A DNA stretch of 64,000 bases from IMG/VR virus record IMGVR_UViG_3300042934_000594, positions 205,431 through 269,430 of that record; one strand, given 5' to 3'. The translations under genes were made by a program, and so were the position numbers. The stretch is from a virus. The notes under the pieces are model-generated. The model worked only from the letters and a program-made list of their open reading frames with translations. It searched no databases and was not told the DNA's origin. Each line of letters starts with the position of its first letter. The first letter of the stretch is position 1. Positions 9,467 through 18,830 of the stretch are shown here, piece by piece.

Positions 9467-11125
9467 TTAACTTTCCTTGAATCCGGTCATGTAGCGCAGG
9501 GTCAAGTCAAGCGGTTGGATTGCCACACTGAAGGACAGTCCACCGGCAGCCTGGATATACGCAGCGCGGGTTGTGAAGTGGTGATCGGTTTCAGCGATCG
9601 CCTCTTTGGAGTACAGCGAGTTGACCGACACGGTGTCTCCGTCAAAGTCCGCACCCAAAGGCGCCAGACGGGCGGGGGAGATACTGGTGGAGTCATGGTA
9701 CTGCATGACCTGACCTTGGGCCAACGTGGGGTACTCGTAGGCTTCAGGCAGGTCAGCGTCGACCTCCCAGTTTGACCCCAATTGCTTGAGGTGCAAGCCT
9801 GCCACGGTGGTCTTGACGTATTGCTTGGAGGGGATCGAGGAGTTGTAGTTCTCCACAGGGTAGCGGGTGACGAACGCTGAGTTATCCGACCACATCGGCA
9901 GGCCGACAATGTAGATCAACTCCACGTAGGTCAATGGGCGCACCAAGTTGCGATCAAAGTCTGGTGGGAAGTCTTCCATGTCACGAAACACCCGGAAGGC
10001 ATCGGCACTGACATACACCAGACCCAGGTAGTGTCCGGCGATCTCAATCGGCCGCCCCCGTTTTTCCAGCACGGAGAGTTCGTTAACGACCTTCTCCATG
10101 CCTTCCTCAGTACCCCACCGGTCCATGTCCTGGTTGGAGATCTCCACCCATTCAAGCTTCAGGGTTTCCTTGTTGATCAATTCCACCCGGTTGGCGGTGG
10201 TGTCAAACACCTGACCGATGGGGTGGGTGCGCAGGTGATAGATGGTCTTGGGCAAGACCGACTTGGCAGCCTGGTACACCCCGATCACCGTGTCGTTGAA
10301 CTTGGGCCGGTTAGGGGCATCCAGGTCCGCGGTGGTGGTGTCGAGTGAGGAGATCACGTTACGGGTACCGTTGAAGATCCGGCGACCCGCCCAGCGGTCT
10401 TGAATAAAACCGCGCTTGCCAGAGATCAGGTTCTCGATGTAATCGTACAGCCCTGCGAACTGAAGCATTAAGTTGTAGCGAGTCCGGTCGTACGTTGACA
10501 GGTCGTCGCGTGGGTTGATGCGCTCTGGGAAGTTACGCACCAACATCAACACCCGTTGGTAAAACTCGTTGATCTCAGGCAGCGACGGGCGGCCATCGGA
10601 TTCCACCTCGGCATCCCGCAGACCCGCCGGCATCACCAACAGGGTGGACAGTTCAGCGTTGTCACGGTATTGCTCGATCAACTGCAAGCGCACGGTGCGC
10701 ACCGAGGACTCGGTCTTGCCGAAACGGATCTGCTTCCAGTGTTTGACAAAGAAGTCAAACCCAGTTTTGCCATCCAGTTCGTTGGCGGGGGTGAAGTCTC
10801 CCTTCTCCTCGTCAAACAGTGCGTACGAGGTGCCCTGCATGATCTCGCCGTAAAGGCCCCGCAGTTTGAGCAGGGTACGAAAGATCACCGGATGGAACAC
10901 GGTGACTTTCAGGTCGATGTAGCCAAAGCGTTGATCACGCAAGGGGTCTCCGACGCGACCAAAGATCACGGTGGAGAACAGGCCGGCGTCGTGGAAGTTC
11001 CCGCCAGGGCCATCAAAGATGTCCAAACTGGTCACGGGCTGCAACAACTTCAGCTGGGGGGCACTGGGCACCAACAGCGAGATGTTGAGGGGGAGTAGCG
11101 CCTTTTTCACGATTGAGACCCTCAT
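9467..11125 (-). CDS. RNA polymerase beta'-like subunit, N-terminal part, virion type (phiKZ gp180-like)
   Basis: 552 residues. The catalytic metal-binding motif is at residues 493-497: LGADFDGDTVSVN, equivalent to NADFDGD. Upstream are GLFSTVIFGRVGDP (the beta' GLF..IFGP motif) and KRGFIQDRWAGRRI (lid/switch region KEGRFRQNLLGKR). It ends about 55 residues after DFDGD, so bridge helix and trigger loop must be in a separate beta' C-terminal protein, as in phiKZ. The ATG at the outer end has no ribosome site; a GTG 15 bases inside (base 11,110, MKKALLPL) has GAGGG at good spacing and may be the true start. Confidence 0.88.
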   Translation of the reverse strand: MRVSIVKKALLPLNISLLVPSAPQLKLLQPVTSLDIFDGPGGNFHDAGLFSTVIFGRVGDPLRDQRFGYIDLKVTVFHPVIFRTLLKLRGLYGEIMQGTSYALFDEEKGDFTPANELDGKTGFDFFVKHWKQIRFGKTESSVRTVRLQLIEQYRDNAELSTLLVMPAGLRDAEVESDGRPSLPEINEFYQRVLMLVRNFPERINPRDDLSTYDRTRYNLMLQFAGLYDYIENLISGKRGFIQDRWAGRRIFNGTRNVISSLDTTTADLDAPNRPKFNDTVIGVYQAAKSVLPKTIYHLRTHPIGQVFDTTANRVELINKETLKLEWVEISNQDMDRWGTEEGMEKVVNELSVLEKRGRPIEIAGHYLGLVYVSADAFRVFRDMEDFPPDFDRNLVRPLTYVELIYIVGLPMWSDNSAFVTRYPVENYNSSIPSKQYVKTTVAGLHLKQLGSNWEVDADLPEAYEYPTLAQGQVMQYHDSTSISPARLAPLGADFDGDTVSVNSLYSKEAIAETDHHFTTRAAYIQAAGGLSFSVAIQPLDLTLRYMTGFKES

Positions 11126-11168
11126 CGCGTAGAACGATATGATTGATTAAAGATGCCGGAGCATAGCC

Positions 11169-14100
11169 ATGGCTACCAAGAAAACAAAACCCACCAACAA
11201 GCCGATGAAACTCGAGCCGTTGGATCTGGGGAACCTCGACGATTTTCTCGACGACAACCCCAACCCTGAAATCAAAAAGGGTGGGGCGCTGCGAGACCTG
11301 CGCCTTGGGTTTAAGAAAGGCTTTCTGGAACAAACAAAAGTCAAGACCCTGATGCGCAGCTTCCTGCGCACCGGTATTCCTGATGGGTACTCCCGTGCGT
11401 TTGGCGCTATTGACGACGCCAAGCGTACGGCAGACCAGATCTACCAGGATGTGAAGCAGACCAACGCGGCTGACTTCGACTTGATTGCTGAGAAAGCCGA
11501 ATCGCTGTTGCCAAAGCTCAAAGGCCGGCTCAACGATAAGCACTATCAGAAAATCGCTGACTCGATTGCCAGTAAGCGTGAAGACTTCAAGTACCTGGCT
11601 CGCCAACCACGCAATGCCGCCGAACGGGCGCGCATGCAACAGATGGCACAGCGTCAAGCGGATGAACAGAAGATTCAGGCTGAACTGTTCTCCGAATCGG
11701 AATCCAACGCCGACGCTCGCTTCCAAGCCGAGCGTGCTGAACGGGGGATCCGCGATAAAGTTTCCTCAGCGCGCTTTAACAGCATTGCGCAGAACATGGG
11801 CATTATTGCCGATGCGGCGTCGTCTGAAAAAGCTTACCGTGATCAAATTGGTTATACCCTACAACGTAAAGGCGTCGAGTTACAATTCCGCTCGTACTTT
11901 GCGTTGCGCGATTTGGTCAAGTACGCCGAGACCTCTTTGCAGGTCAATAAGGAAGCGTACGAAGCGATCGTTCGTAACACCGGCTTGCCTGATCACCTGA
12001 AATCCACCAGCGCTGAAATGGTGAACTTCACCGGTAAGCGTGCCGCCGCCAAGTATGCCGTCGACAAGCTGCCTGATTTCCTCGCGCAGTTCATGCCACA
12101 GATTCAGGCCAACTTGACTGGCATGGCCCGTCAAGGGATGTCGAGCCTGGGCATGGCGATGGGTGCTGGCGATGGCATGGACTTGGGGCAACTCAAGAAC
12201 AAGAAGTGGGAACTGCTGGGTCAGGGCTTGGGTGCTTTGGGTGGCAACTATGCTAAATCCAAAGTCATGCCGTTTGTGTCTCGCAAGACCAAACCGCATT
12301 TGGAGCGCCTGTCCAACAAGTACTTGGGTGGTGGCCATGACCTGGCCAACTACTACATGAACAACGCGTCCTCCTCGCTTCAGGACTGGACCCAGGACTA
12401 TGAAAACTCCGTGGGTGGTAAGGGCATTTTGCAGGACTTCCTGCGCATGGTCGTGCCACAGTACAGCCTGAACAATCAGCTCAAAGAGGGCGGTTATCAC
12501 ACCATTGATAAGCAGGCCGCCTTTAACCAGTTGACGCAGCGTTCGATCACCGAGATCATCCCGGGGTATCTGTCGCGTTTACTGCAAGAAGTACGCATGA
12601 TCCGCACCGGCAGTGATGACGTTGAACGGGAAACCTTCGACATCACCAAGGGTAAGTTCACGGGGATGAAAAACGCCCTGAAGAACCAACAAGACCGCAT
12701 CATCACCACGCAGCAACGCACTGCGGTCTCAGGGGCGCTGAACGATGCGCTGAGCAAGTTTGACGAGCAAGGTGAACTCTCCCCTGAAGCGCGTGCTGCG
12801 TTGTCTGAGCGCATTCTGCGGGACTCGGCCACCAATGGTCGGTTTGACCCAGGGCAGTACGCCAACGCCGCTGGCTACCGTCATGACACCGCACAAACCA
12901 CCACCGACGAGCTGCGTAAGTTCTTCGCGAACAAGTTTGAGTTGGACGCCAATGGCAAGACGGTTCGCAACGCTGCTAACAACGGTAAGCTGAACCAGTA
13001 CTCCGACGCCTTCTTGAATGTGCGTAACGTCACCGGGGATCCACGCACTGAGATCAAACGTTTGTTTGGCAGCGGTAACCATGAAATGCTGCGCGAGTTG
13101 GGGTTGGTAATCAACGAGAACGGCATGGACCGGATCAACTACGACAAAGTGTGGGAATTGTACCGCACGGACGTTCCTGGCGGCCCTGGAGGTGGTGGTC
13201 CAGGTGGCGGTGGACCGGGCGGTCCTGGCGGAGGTCCCGGTGGACCCGGTAACGGCCCTGGTGGACCTGGGGGTCCGGGCGATGTGTTTGACCCGAACAA
13301 CCCTCCGCCACCTGGCTCGAACACCATTCGGATTCTGCGTGACAAAGTCAAGCAGGCCGAGGACGCTGCGAAGCGACGCTTGGGAGGTCTTCGTGACCAA
13401 GCCGCTGACCGTGGGTTTGACCGTGCTTACCTGGGCGGTTTGGCTGCTAAGGTCAAAGGGAAGATGCCGGCCTTTAATACAGACGCGGTGTTGGATCGGA
13501 TTCGCAGCATTAAAATGCCGGATGTGGACCGTACCAAGCTGCTTGCCATGATTGGTGGGTTGCAGTTACCCAACATGCCGCCTGTGAACAAGCAGATGCT
13601 CACGCAGATGCTGTCCTCGGTGCGCATGCCGACCGTCGATCGTCAAGCCCTGTTGGCGATGCTGCCTGATGCCGGTCAAGCCAAACTGCAATTTGCGGGG
13701 ATGACCAACCGCTTTACCCCACGTCAACCGTTGGCGTTGCCACACCTGGACGCCTTGCGTGAACGCGGTGGGGCGATGATGCCGTCGGGCTTGCCAAGCT
13801 TTAACATGCCAGGCCTGCCGGGCTTCCAGATGCCAACCTTCAACCTACAGGGCTTGCCAAGCAAAGCCTCGTTGGGCGAACACCTGAGCAAGTTGGGTGA
13901 CCGTCTGCCGAAGGTGGACTTGGACATGATCCGTGACACTGCCAGCCGCTTGCCGAAACTGGACAAGAAAGAACTGGCGGTCTACGGCGCTTTGGGTCGA
14001 GCCAAAGGTCAGGAAGTCATCAAGAAGTTGCTGGGTGCCGGTGAGCAAGGCATGGCCTGCATTAAAGGCCTGTTGGAATCGGGAATGGTAACCGGGGAGT

Positions 14101-17100
14101 CGATGTACCAAGTCGCCACCGATCCTAAGTTGGTGGACGACGTGACGTCCCAAGCCATCGCCCTGGGCAGCTCGCTGCGCAGTCAGGCGCAGAACGCATT
14201 GGGTTCTGACCCGGTGAGTAAACTGCAACTCAAACTGGCTGAAGGCAAGGACGTGGTGGTCGGTAAAGCGGGGGCTGCGGCAGAGGTGGTCAATGACCTC
14301 TATGTCAAGGGCACCAACGAGCTGGCTATCCGTGCTGCGGATCTTGAGGCCGGTAACCTGATCGACGCTACCTCTAAACAGGTGATCACCAAACTCGAAG
14401 ACATTAAAGGCACTGTCATTGACAAGGCTGGGAATGTGCGAGTGACCGCGGCGCAGTTGGGTCGAGGTCTGGTGGACGCTTACGGTGAAGTCAAAGCCTT
14501 GGTACCGTTCAAAGGGGCCATGGCGTGGGCGGGCAAGCAGTACGCGGCAGCAGCGGGGGCTTACTGGACATGGTTGGCCGGTAACTTCCAAGGCAAGAAC
14601 GCGCTGATGGGTACCCAGGGTGTGCAGGATCTGTACCTACCGGGTCGTAAAGAACCGGTACTGCTGGCACGTGACATTGAAGCCGGCCTGTACATCAACC
14701 AGGAAACCAATCGGCCGATCGAGTCGTTGGATGACATCACAGGTCCTGTGGTCGATCAGAACGCTCAGGTGGTGCTGACCAGTGCCGACATTGAGAAGGG
14801 CCTCTACACCGCTCAAGGCGGTAAGGTCAAACTCAGTCGCTTTAAGATCCTCTCAGGGGTGATCAAAGCAGGTCTGTCGCCGGCCACGACCTTGATCAAG
14901 GCTCAGCTCTGGCTGGCCAAGAAGGTCGCCACCATTGCTATCAAGTCGGTCATGGTGTTGGATGCGTACCTGCCGGGCGTTAAAGAGCCGCTACTGCGTT
15001 CGAGTGTGCTTAAGAACGGTGGTTACTTCTACGCTGACGGCCGCCCGATCCGTTCGTTCGACGACCTGCGTGATGGGGTCTTTGATGAGCGGGGTAATGA
15101 ATTGGTCTCCGCCGAGGAGATCCCTCACCTGATCAACCGCGATGGCTCCAAGCACACCGCCGCCAAGCGTCGCAGCTTGGTGCGCAAGTGGGGCAAGAAG
15201 ATCCTGACTGCGCCGTTTAAGGCAGTCGGTCGCGGTTACATGAAACTCACCAAGGGTTATTACAACTGGCTGGGGAGTAAGTTCAGCGGGGGACGTAAAG
15301 GTAAAGCGGGTCAGCCGTTGTCACCTGAACTGCAAGCGATCATTGCCAAGCGCGGTGGTAAGGGAACCGACCCTATCGGCACCCCAACCGATGCCTTGCT
15401 CGCTAACATTGCTCAAACCCTGGACCGTCGTTTGCCTAAGGAAGCGCCAACTGAAGGCAGCTGGCAACAACAGCTGGCTGAACGTGAAGCGCTGGAAGCC
15501 CAGGCACGGGCGAAGAAAGCCGCCAAGGATCCTCGCGACCCGAAAGGGAAGAAGGAGAAAGGGTTGCTGGAACGCCTGGCCGCGAAACTGGGTGCCGGGA
15601 AGGCGGCGGGTGAGGAAGAGGAAGGCGGTGGTATCGGGGACATCAACATCGGAGAAGGTGAGGAGAAGGATAAGCCTCGCAGTCGTCGAGACCGTGCCCG
15701 TGATCGCCTGCGTCGTCGTAAAGAAGCCAAGTATGGGCGGTTCCGTAAGGGCATCCTGCGTGGCGGGCGTGCGGTGATGAACTCAGGGGTGGGTCGTGCC
15801 GCAGGGTCCTTGGGCATGAATGCTGCACGCCTAGGTGCCACGGCGCTGCTCGGTGAGGGCGCTGTAGCCGCATTGGGTACCGGTGCGTCCATGCTCGGTG
15901 GGGGTCTGGCATCGGCCGGTGGTGCATTGGCTACCGGAGCAACGGCAATCGCTGGGATTCTCTCAGCGCCAGTGGTCTTGGGGGTTTTGGGTGTGGCTGC
16001 CGTCGGGGCGGGTGCGTACTGGCTCTACAGCCGCGACCGCGACTCGTCAGGGGACTTCCGTGAGTTCCGTCTGGATCAGTACGGGATCGGTAACGATTCC
16101 ACCAGCCGGGCATTGAAGATCCTCAACCTGGAAGCCGCATTGGAAGCCAGCGCCTCGAAAGGGGCTGAACCACAGTTGAACATCTCGGCTGAGAATGCGT
16201 CGAAGCTGGTTGATATCGTCGGACTGGACATGAACGATCCGCAGAAACTGGCGGAGTTCGGTAAGTGGGTCGACCTGCGATTCAAACCGGTGTTCTTCAC
16301 CTACCTGCGTGCCATGAAAACCATGGGCTTGAACTGCAAGGTCAACGAGCTGGATGATAAGCTCTTGCCTGAACAGAAAGCCGGCTTCTTGGAACTGGTG
16401 CGCATGTCCACGGGTGCGGACTCGCCATACGCGTTCACCGCGTCCCCGTTTGCCGATGGGGACCCACTGACCGTTACCGCCGAACAGGTCACCAAGCATT
16501 ACGAGGAGCTCAAGGCGAAGTTTGCCAAAGACGCCCCAAGTAAGGACACCACCAAAACCGCAGAGACTGAGAAGTCCACTGGAGCTGCTGCTGTGGCAGC
16601 AGGTGCTGCGGCAGTGGGGGCTACCGGGGCAGTTAACGCTGCTGCGGCTGCTTCAGGTGTACCTGCCCCAAGCAACGTCATTCCGTTTGTCGCTAAAGGC
16701 ACTGGCCCCTCGACTGGGGTCATGGGTAAGCTGACGGCTGGGACGGCCTCAGTCACGGCATTCACAGGCAACAAGGTCTCGGCCTTGCAAGCCATCCGCA
16801 TGCGTGCGTACGGCCTCTTCGGATTGTCGGTCTCGCGGGTGTCGGCGTTGATGTCGATTGAGGAAATCGTCTTTGCGGGGGTGCAAACCTCCACAGGCGG
16901 TTTGTCGGAGTTCACCGGGGATCAGGAAACGTTCCTGGATGACGCTGCGACGGCACTGGGCTTTAACATCGCAGACCCTGCTTCTCAAGAGCGGGTGGAT
17001 TTCATCAACTGGGTGCAGTACCGTTTCATGCCCGTGGTGTTGACCTACTGTTCAGCGGTGAAGAACCAGGACGCGTCGATTCAAATGGCGCGGGTGGAAC

Positions 17101-18779
17101 AAGGAATGTCTGCCATCGGTAAGGTGGGTGTAGCCAATGCGTTGATTGCCGCGACCAGCGACTACAATGACGACAAGGTGTCGGTCTGGAAGGTGCCTAG
17201 CATTCTTCTGCCGACTGCGCCTGAGCAGGTGATGTTGGACCTGGCCAAGGCTGACTTGAAGGCATTGCAGGATGAAGCCGACAAGGTCAAACTCAATACC
17301 CCAACCCAATCGGGCGCTGCGCAAAACGCGGCGGCTAATGGTGGGAGTGCGGCCATGGTCGCAGGGGCTGAGATGGCCGGCAGTAAGTCGGGGGCTGAGT
17401 CAGGGGGCTTCCTGAACGGGGTGAACAACTTCGTAGCCGGTGTTGAGGACTCGATCTCCAATGCAGCGTCCAAGGTAGGGGATTCTATCTCCAGTGCTGC
17501 CTCGGGTGCCAAGAACACCGTTAAAGGGTGGTTGGGGATGGACGACAACAAGCCGTCGACACCAGGAGGCACCATTGGCGGTGCGGGTAACGTTACGGCG
17601 ATGGCCAAGGGTAATGGCGGTAGCTGGGAGAGTGTGCCGATGCCAACGGCCAAGACGCGGGCAGGTTGTATGCCTTCGTTCTTGAAGATCCAGGACCTGT
17701 CGGGGATGGACGCTAACCTGTTGGCCACGTTCGCCTCGATTGAGTCGAACTTCAACTGGGAAGTTAAAGCCTCGACGTCGTCCGCCACAGGTTGGTTCCA
17801 GTTCATCAACGCGACCTGGGACTACATCTTGAAGTTAGCCGGTGGTAAATACGGTTGCCCTCAGGATGACGGTGCACGCTCCTTGCGTAAAGACCCACGG
17901 ATCAACGGTTTGATGGGGGCCGAGTACATTAAGCTCAGTTACGAGACGCTGTCCAAAGGCTTAGGCCGGGCTCCAACGGACACCGACTTGTACATGGCGC
18001 ACTTCCTCGGTCCAGGCACAGCGGTGAAGTTCCTGAAAATGGACAAAAACACCGATGCTGTGAACGCCTTCCCGCAACAGGCAGGTGCCAACAAATCGAT
18101 CTTCTTCAAGAAGGGTGGTTCGCACAACACCTGTGGAGAGGTCTACGCCATCATGGACGCCAAGGTGGCCAAGCACCGCGGTGCAGGCGGGACATCGGTG
18201 ACCAAGCAAGTCTTGCCCGGTGACACCGATCCGGTAGCAGCTGCTGAAGCGCAAGCTAAGGCCACTGCCGCCAGTGCAGCAGATGGGATTCAGCAGACCC
18301 CTGGTTTGCCGAACGCTGCCAACGATCCGTCTGCCGCAGCACCAAACCTCAGCCAAGCCACCAACGCTACGGTCAACCCGTTGAATGCCCAAGCCGCTAC
18401 CGGCACTGCCGGCACGCAAGGCACCTCGGGGGCGCCTAACGCACCGGTGGGTTCAGGTCAGGACGATCCCACCCTGCAAGCGTCGCAGAACGCTCAGATG
18501 CAACAAGCTCAAGCGCAAGACAAAACGCGCGCGGCGCAAGTCCAAGACCAGCAAGCTGCAAGCAAGTCGGCCATGGACATTCAAAGCAAGCAGCTTGATG
18601 AGCTTGTGGAGATGAAAGGGTATCTGAAGACGATTGCTGACAACATGGGACTGCTCAAACCTTCGGGGACGAGTCAGGTTGCACCCGCGTCGTCTGGCAA
18701 TGCTATAGACAACTCTGCACCGCAGCGTACTGATCGCAGTGTCGGCCAAGGCCGTCCACCGCTTCAGATGACTCGCTAA
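11169..18779 (+). CDS. Giant virion protein with lytic-transglycosylase domain (phiKZ gp181-like)
   Basis: 2,536 residues; GGAG precedes the ATG. Regions in order: a charged helical N-terminal half; a Gly/Pro hinge (~670-705); short repeats around MPxVDRxxLLAM (~770-850); three ~111-residue repeats (~1042-1375); a hydrophobic stretch ending in a membrane-like helix (~1550-1620); two copies of a helical module (~1630-1740 and ~1870-1990); a transglycosylase/lysozyme-like domain (~2179-2330) with the likely catalytic Glu in ASIESNFN and the GWFQF motif; and a coiled C-terminus. It probably cuts peptidoglycan locally during DNA injection. phiKZ gp181 is the known counterpart, also next to the virion polymerase genes. 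It is transcribed divergently from beta'. Confidence 0.85.
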   Translation: MATKKTKPTNKPMKLEPLDLGNLDDFLDDNPNPEIKKGGALRDLRLGFKKGFLEQTKVKTLMRSFLRTGIPDGYSRAFGAIDDAKRTADQIYQDVKQTNAADFDLIAEKAESLLPKLKGRLNDKHYQKIADSIASKREDFKYLARQPRNAAERARMQQMAQRQADEQKIQAELFSESESNADARFQAERAERGIRDKVSSARFNSIAQNMGIIADAASSEKAYRDQIGYTLQRKGVELQFRSYFALRDLVKYAETSLQVNKEAYEAIVRNTGLPDHLKSTSAEMVNFTGKRAAAKYAVDKLPDFLAQFMPQIQANLTGMARQGMSSLGMAMGAGDGMDLGQLKNKKWELLGQGLGALGGNYAKSKVMPFVSRKTKPHLERLSNKYLGGGHDLANYYMNNASSSLQDWTQDYENSVGGKGILQDFLRMVVPQYSLNNQLKEGGYHTIDKQAAFNQLTQRSITEIIPGYLSRLLQEVRMIRTGSDDVERETFDITKGKFTGMKNALKNQQDRIITTQQRTAVSGALNDALSKFDEQGELSPEARAALSERILRDSATNGRFDPGQYANAAGYRHDTAQTTTDELRKFFANKFELDANGKTVRNAANNGKLNQYSDAFLNVRNVTGDPRTEIKRLFGSGNHEMLRELGLVINENGMDRINYDKVWELYRTDVPGGPGGGGPGGGGPGGPGGGPGGPGNGPGGPGGPGDVFDPNNPPPPGSNTIRILRDKVKQAEDAAKRRLGGLRDQAADRGFDRAYLGGLAAKVKGKMPAFNTDAVLDRIRSIKMPDVDRTKLLAMIGGLQLPNMPPVNKQMLTQMLSSVRMPTVDRQALLAMLPDAGQAKLQFAGMTNRFTPRQPLALPHLDALRERGGAMMPSGLPSFNMPGLPGFQMPTFNLQGLPSKASLGEHLSKLGDRLPKVDLDMIRDTASRLPKLDKKELAVYGALGRAKGQEVIKKLLGAGEQGMACIKGLLESGMVTGESMYQVATDPKLVDDVTSQAIALGSSLRSQAQNALGSDPVSKLQLKLAEGKDVVVGKAGAAAEVVNDLYVKGTNELAIRAADLEAGNLIDATSKQVITKLEDIKGTVIDKAGNVRVTAAQLGRGLVDAYGEVKALVPFKGAMAWAGKQYAAAAGAYWTWLAGNFQGKNALMGTQGVQDLYLPGRKEPVLLARDIEAGLYINQETNRPIESLDDITGPVVDQNAQVVLTSADIEKGLYTAQGGKVKLSRFKILSGVIKAGLSPATTLIKAQLWLAKKVATIAIKSVMVLDAYLPGVKEPLLRSSVLKNGGYFYADGRPIRSFDDLRDGVFDERGNELVSAEEIPHLINRDGSKHTAAKRRSLVRKWGKKILTAPFKAVGRGYMKLTKGYYNWLGSKFSGGRKGKAGQPLSPELQAIIAKRGGKGTDPIGTPTDALLANIAQTLDRRLPKEAPTEGSWQQQLAEREALEAQARAKKAAKDPRDPKGKKEKGLLERLAAKLGAGKAAGEEEEGGGIGDINIGEGEEKDKPRSRRDRARDRLRRRKEAKYGRFRKGILRGGRAVMNSGVGRAAGSLGMNAARLGATALLGEGAVAALGTGASMLGGGLASAGGALATGATAIAGILSAPVVLGVLGVAAVGAGAYWLYSRDRDSSGDFREFRLDQYGIGNDSTSRALKILNLEAALEASASKGAEPQLNISAENASKLVDIVGLDMNDPQKLAEFGKWVDLRFKPVFFTYLRAMKTMGLNCKVNELDDKLLPEQKAGFLELVRMSTGADSPYAFTASPFADGDPLTVTAEQVTKHYEELKAKFAKDAPSKDTTKTAETEKSTGAAAVAAGAAAVGATGAVNAAAAASGVPAPSNVIPFVAKGTGPSTGVMGKLTAGTASVTAFTGNKVSALQAIRMRAYGLFGLSVSRVSALMSIEEIVFAGVQTSTGGLSEFTGDQETFLDDAATALGFNIADPASQERVDFINWVQYRFMPVVLTYCSAVKNQDASIQMARVEQGMSAIGKVGVANALIAATSDYNDDKVSVWKVPSILLPTAPEQVMLDLAKADLKALQDEADKVKLNTPTQSGAAQNAAANGGSAAMVAGAEMAGSKSGAESGGFLNGVNNFVAGVEDSISNAASKVGDSISSAASGAKNTVKGWLGMDDNKPSTPGGTIGGAGNVTAMAKGNGGSWESVPMPTAKTRAGCMPSFLKIQDLSGMDANLLATFASIESNFNWEVKASTSSATGWFQFINATWDYILKLAGGKYGCPQDDGARSLRKDPRINGLMGAEYIKLSYETLSKGLGRAPTDTDLYMAHFLGPGTAVKFLKMDKNTDAVNAFPQQAGANKSIFFKKGGSHNTCGEVYAIMDAKVAKHRGAGGTSVTKQVLPGDTDPVAAAEAQAKATAASAADGIQQTPGLPNAANDPSAAAPNLSQATNATVNPLNAQAATGTAGTQGTSGAPNAPVGSGQDDPTLQASQNAQMQQAQAQDKTRAAQVQDQQAASKSAMDIQSKQLDELVEMKGYLKTIADNMGLLKPSGTSQVAPASSGNAIDNSAPQRTDRSVGQGRPPLQMTR
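13180..13290 (+). repeat. Gly/Pro-rich hinge coding tract
   Basis: A purine-rich run encodes about 35 residues made almost only of Gly and Pro (GGPGGGGPGGGGPGG and so on). It separates the long helical N-terminal part of the giant virion protein from the remainder and probably acts as a flexible linker. Confidence 0.8.
14293..15295 (+). repeat. Three tandem ~111-residue repeats inside the giant virion protein
   Basis: Units begin near 14,293, 14,627 and 14,959. Each begins DxYxxGxxE (DLYVKGTNELA, DLYLPGRKEPV, DAYLPGVKEPL), then has a DDI/LEDI..G.V.D..G segment and an LxxGL or EEIP segment, and is followed by a basic amphipathic helix rich in Lys, Tyr and Trp. The spacing is about 333 bases. 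Confidence 0.75.
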
Positions 18780-18787
18780 CTGGCACC

Positions 18788-18818
18788 GGAGTCCCCTTCG
18801 TGGGGACTCCTTTATTTT
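18788..18818 (+). terminator. Hairpin terminator
   Basis: GGAGTCCCC TTCGT GGGGACTCC followed by TTTATTTT, just after the giant virion gene. Confidence 0.85.
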
Positions 18819-18830
18819 CGGGAACTCACT

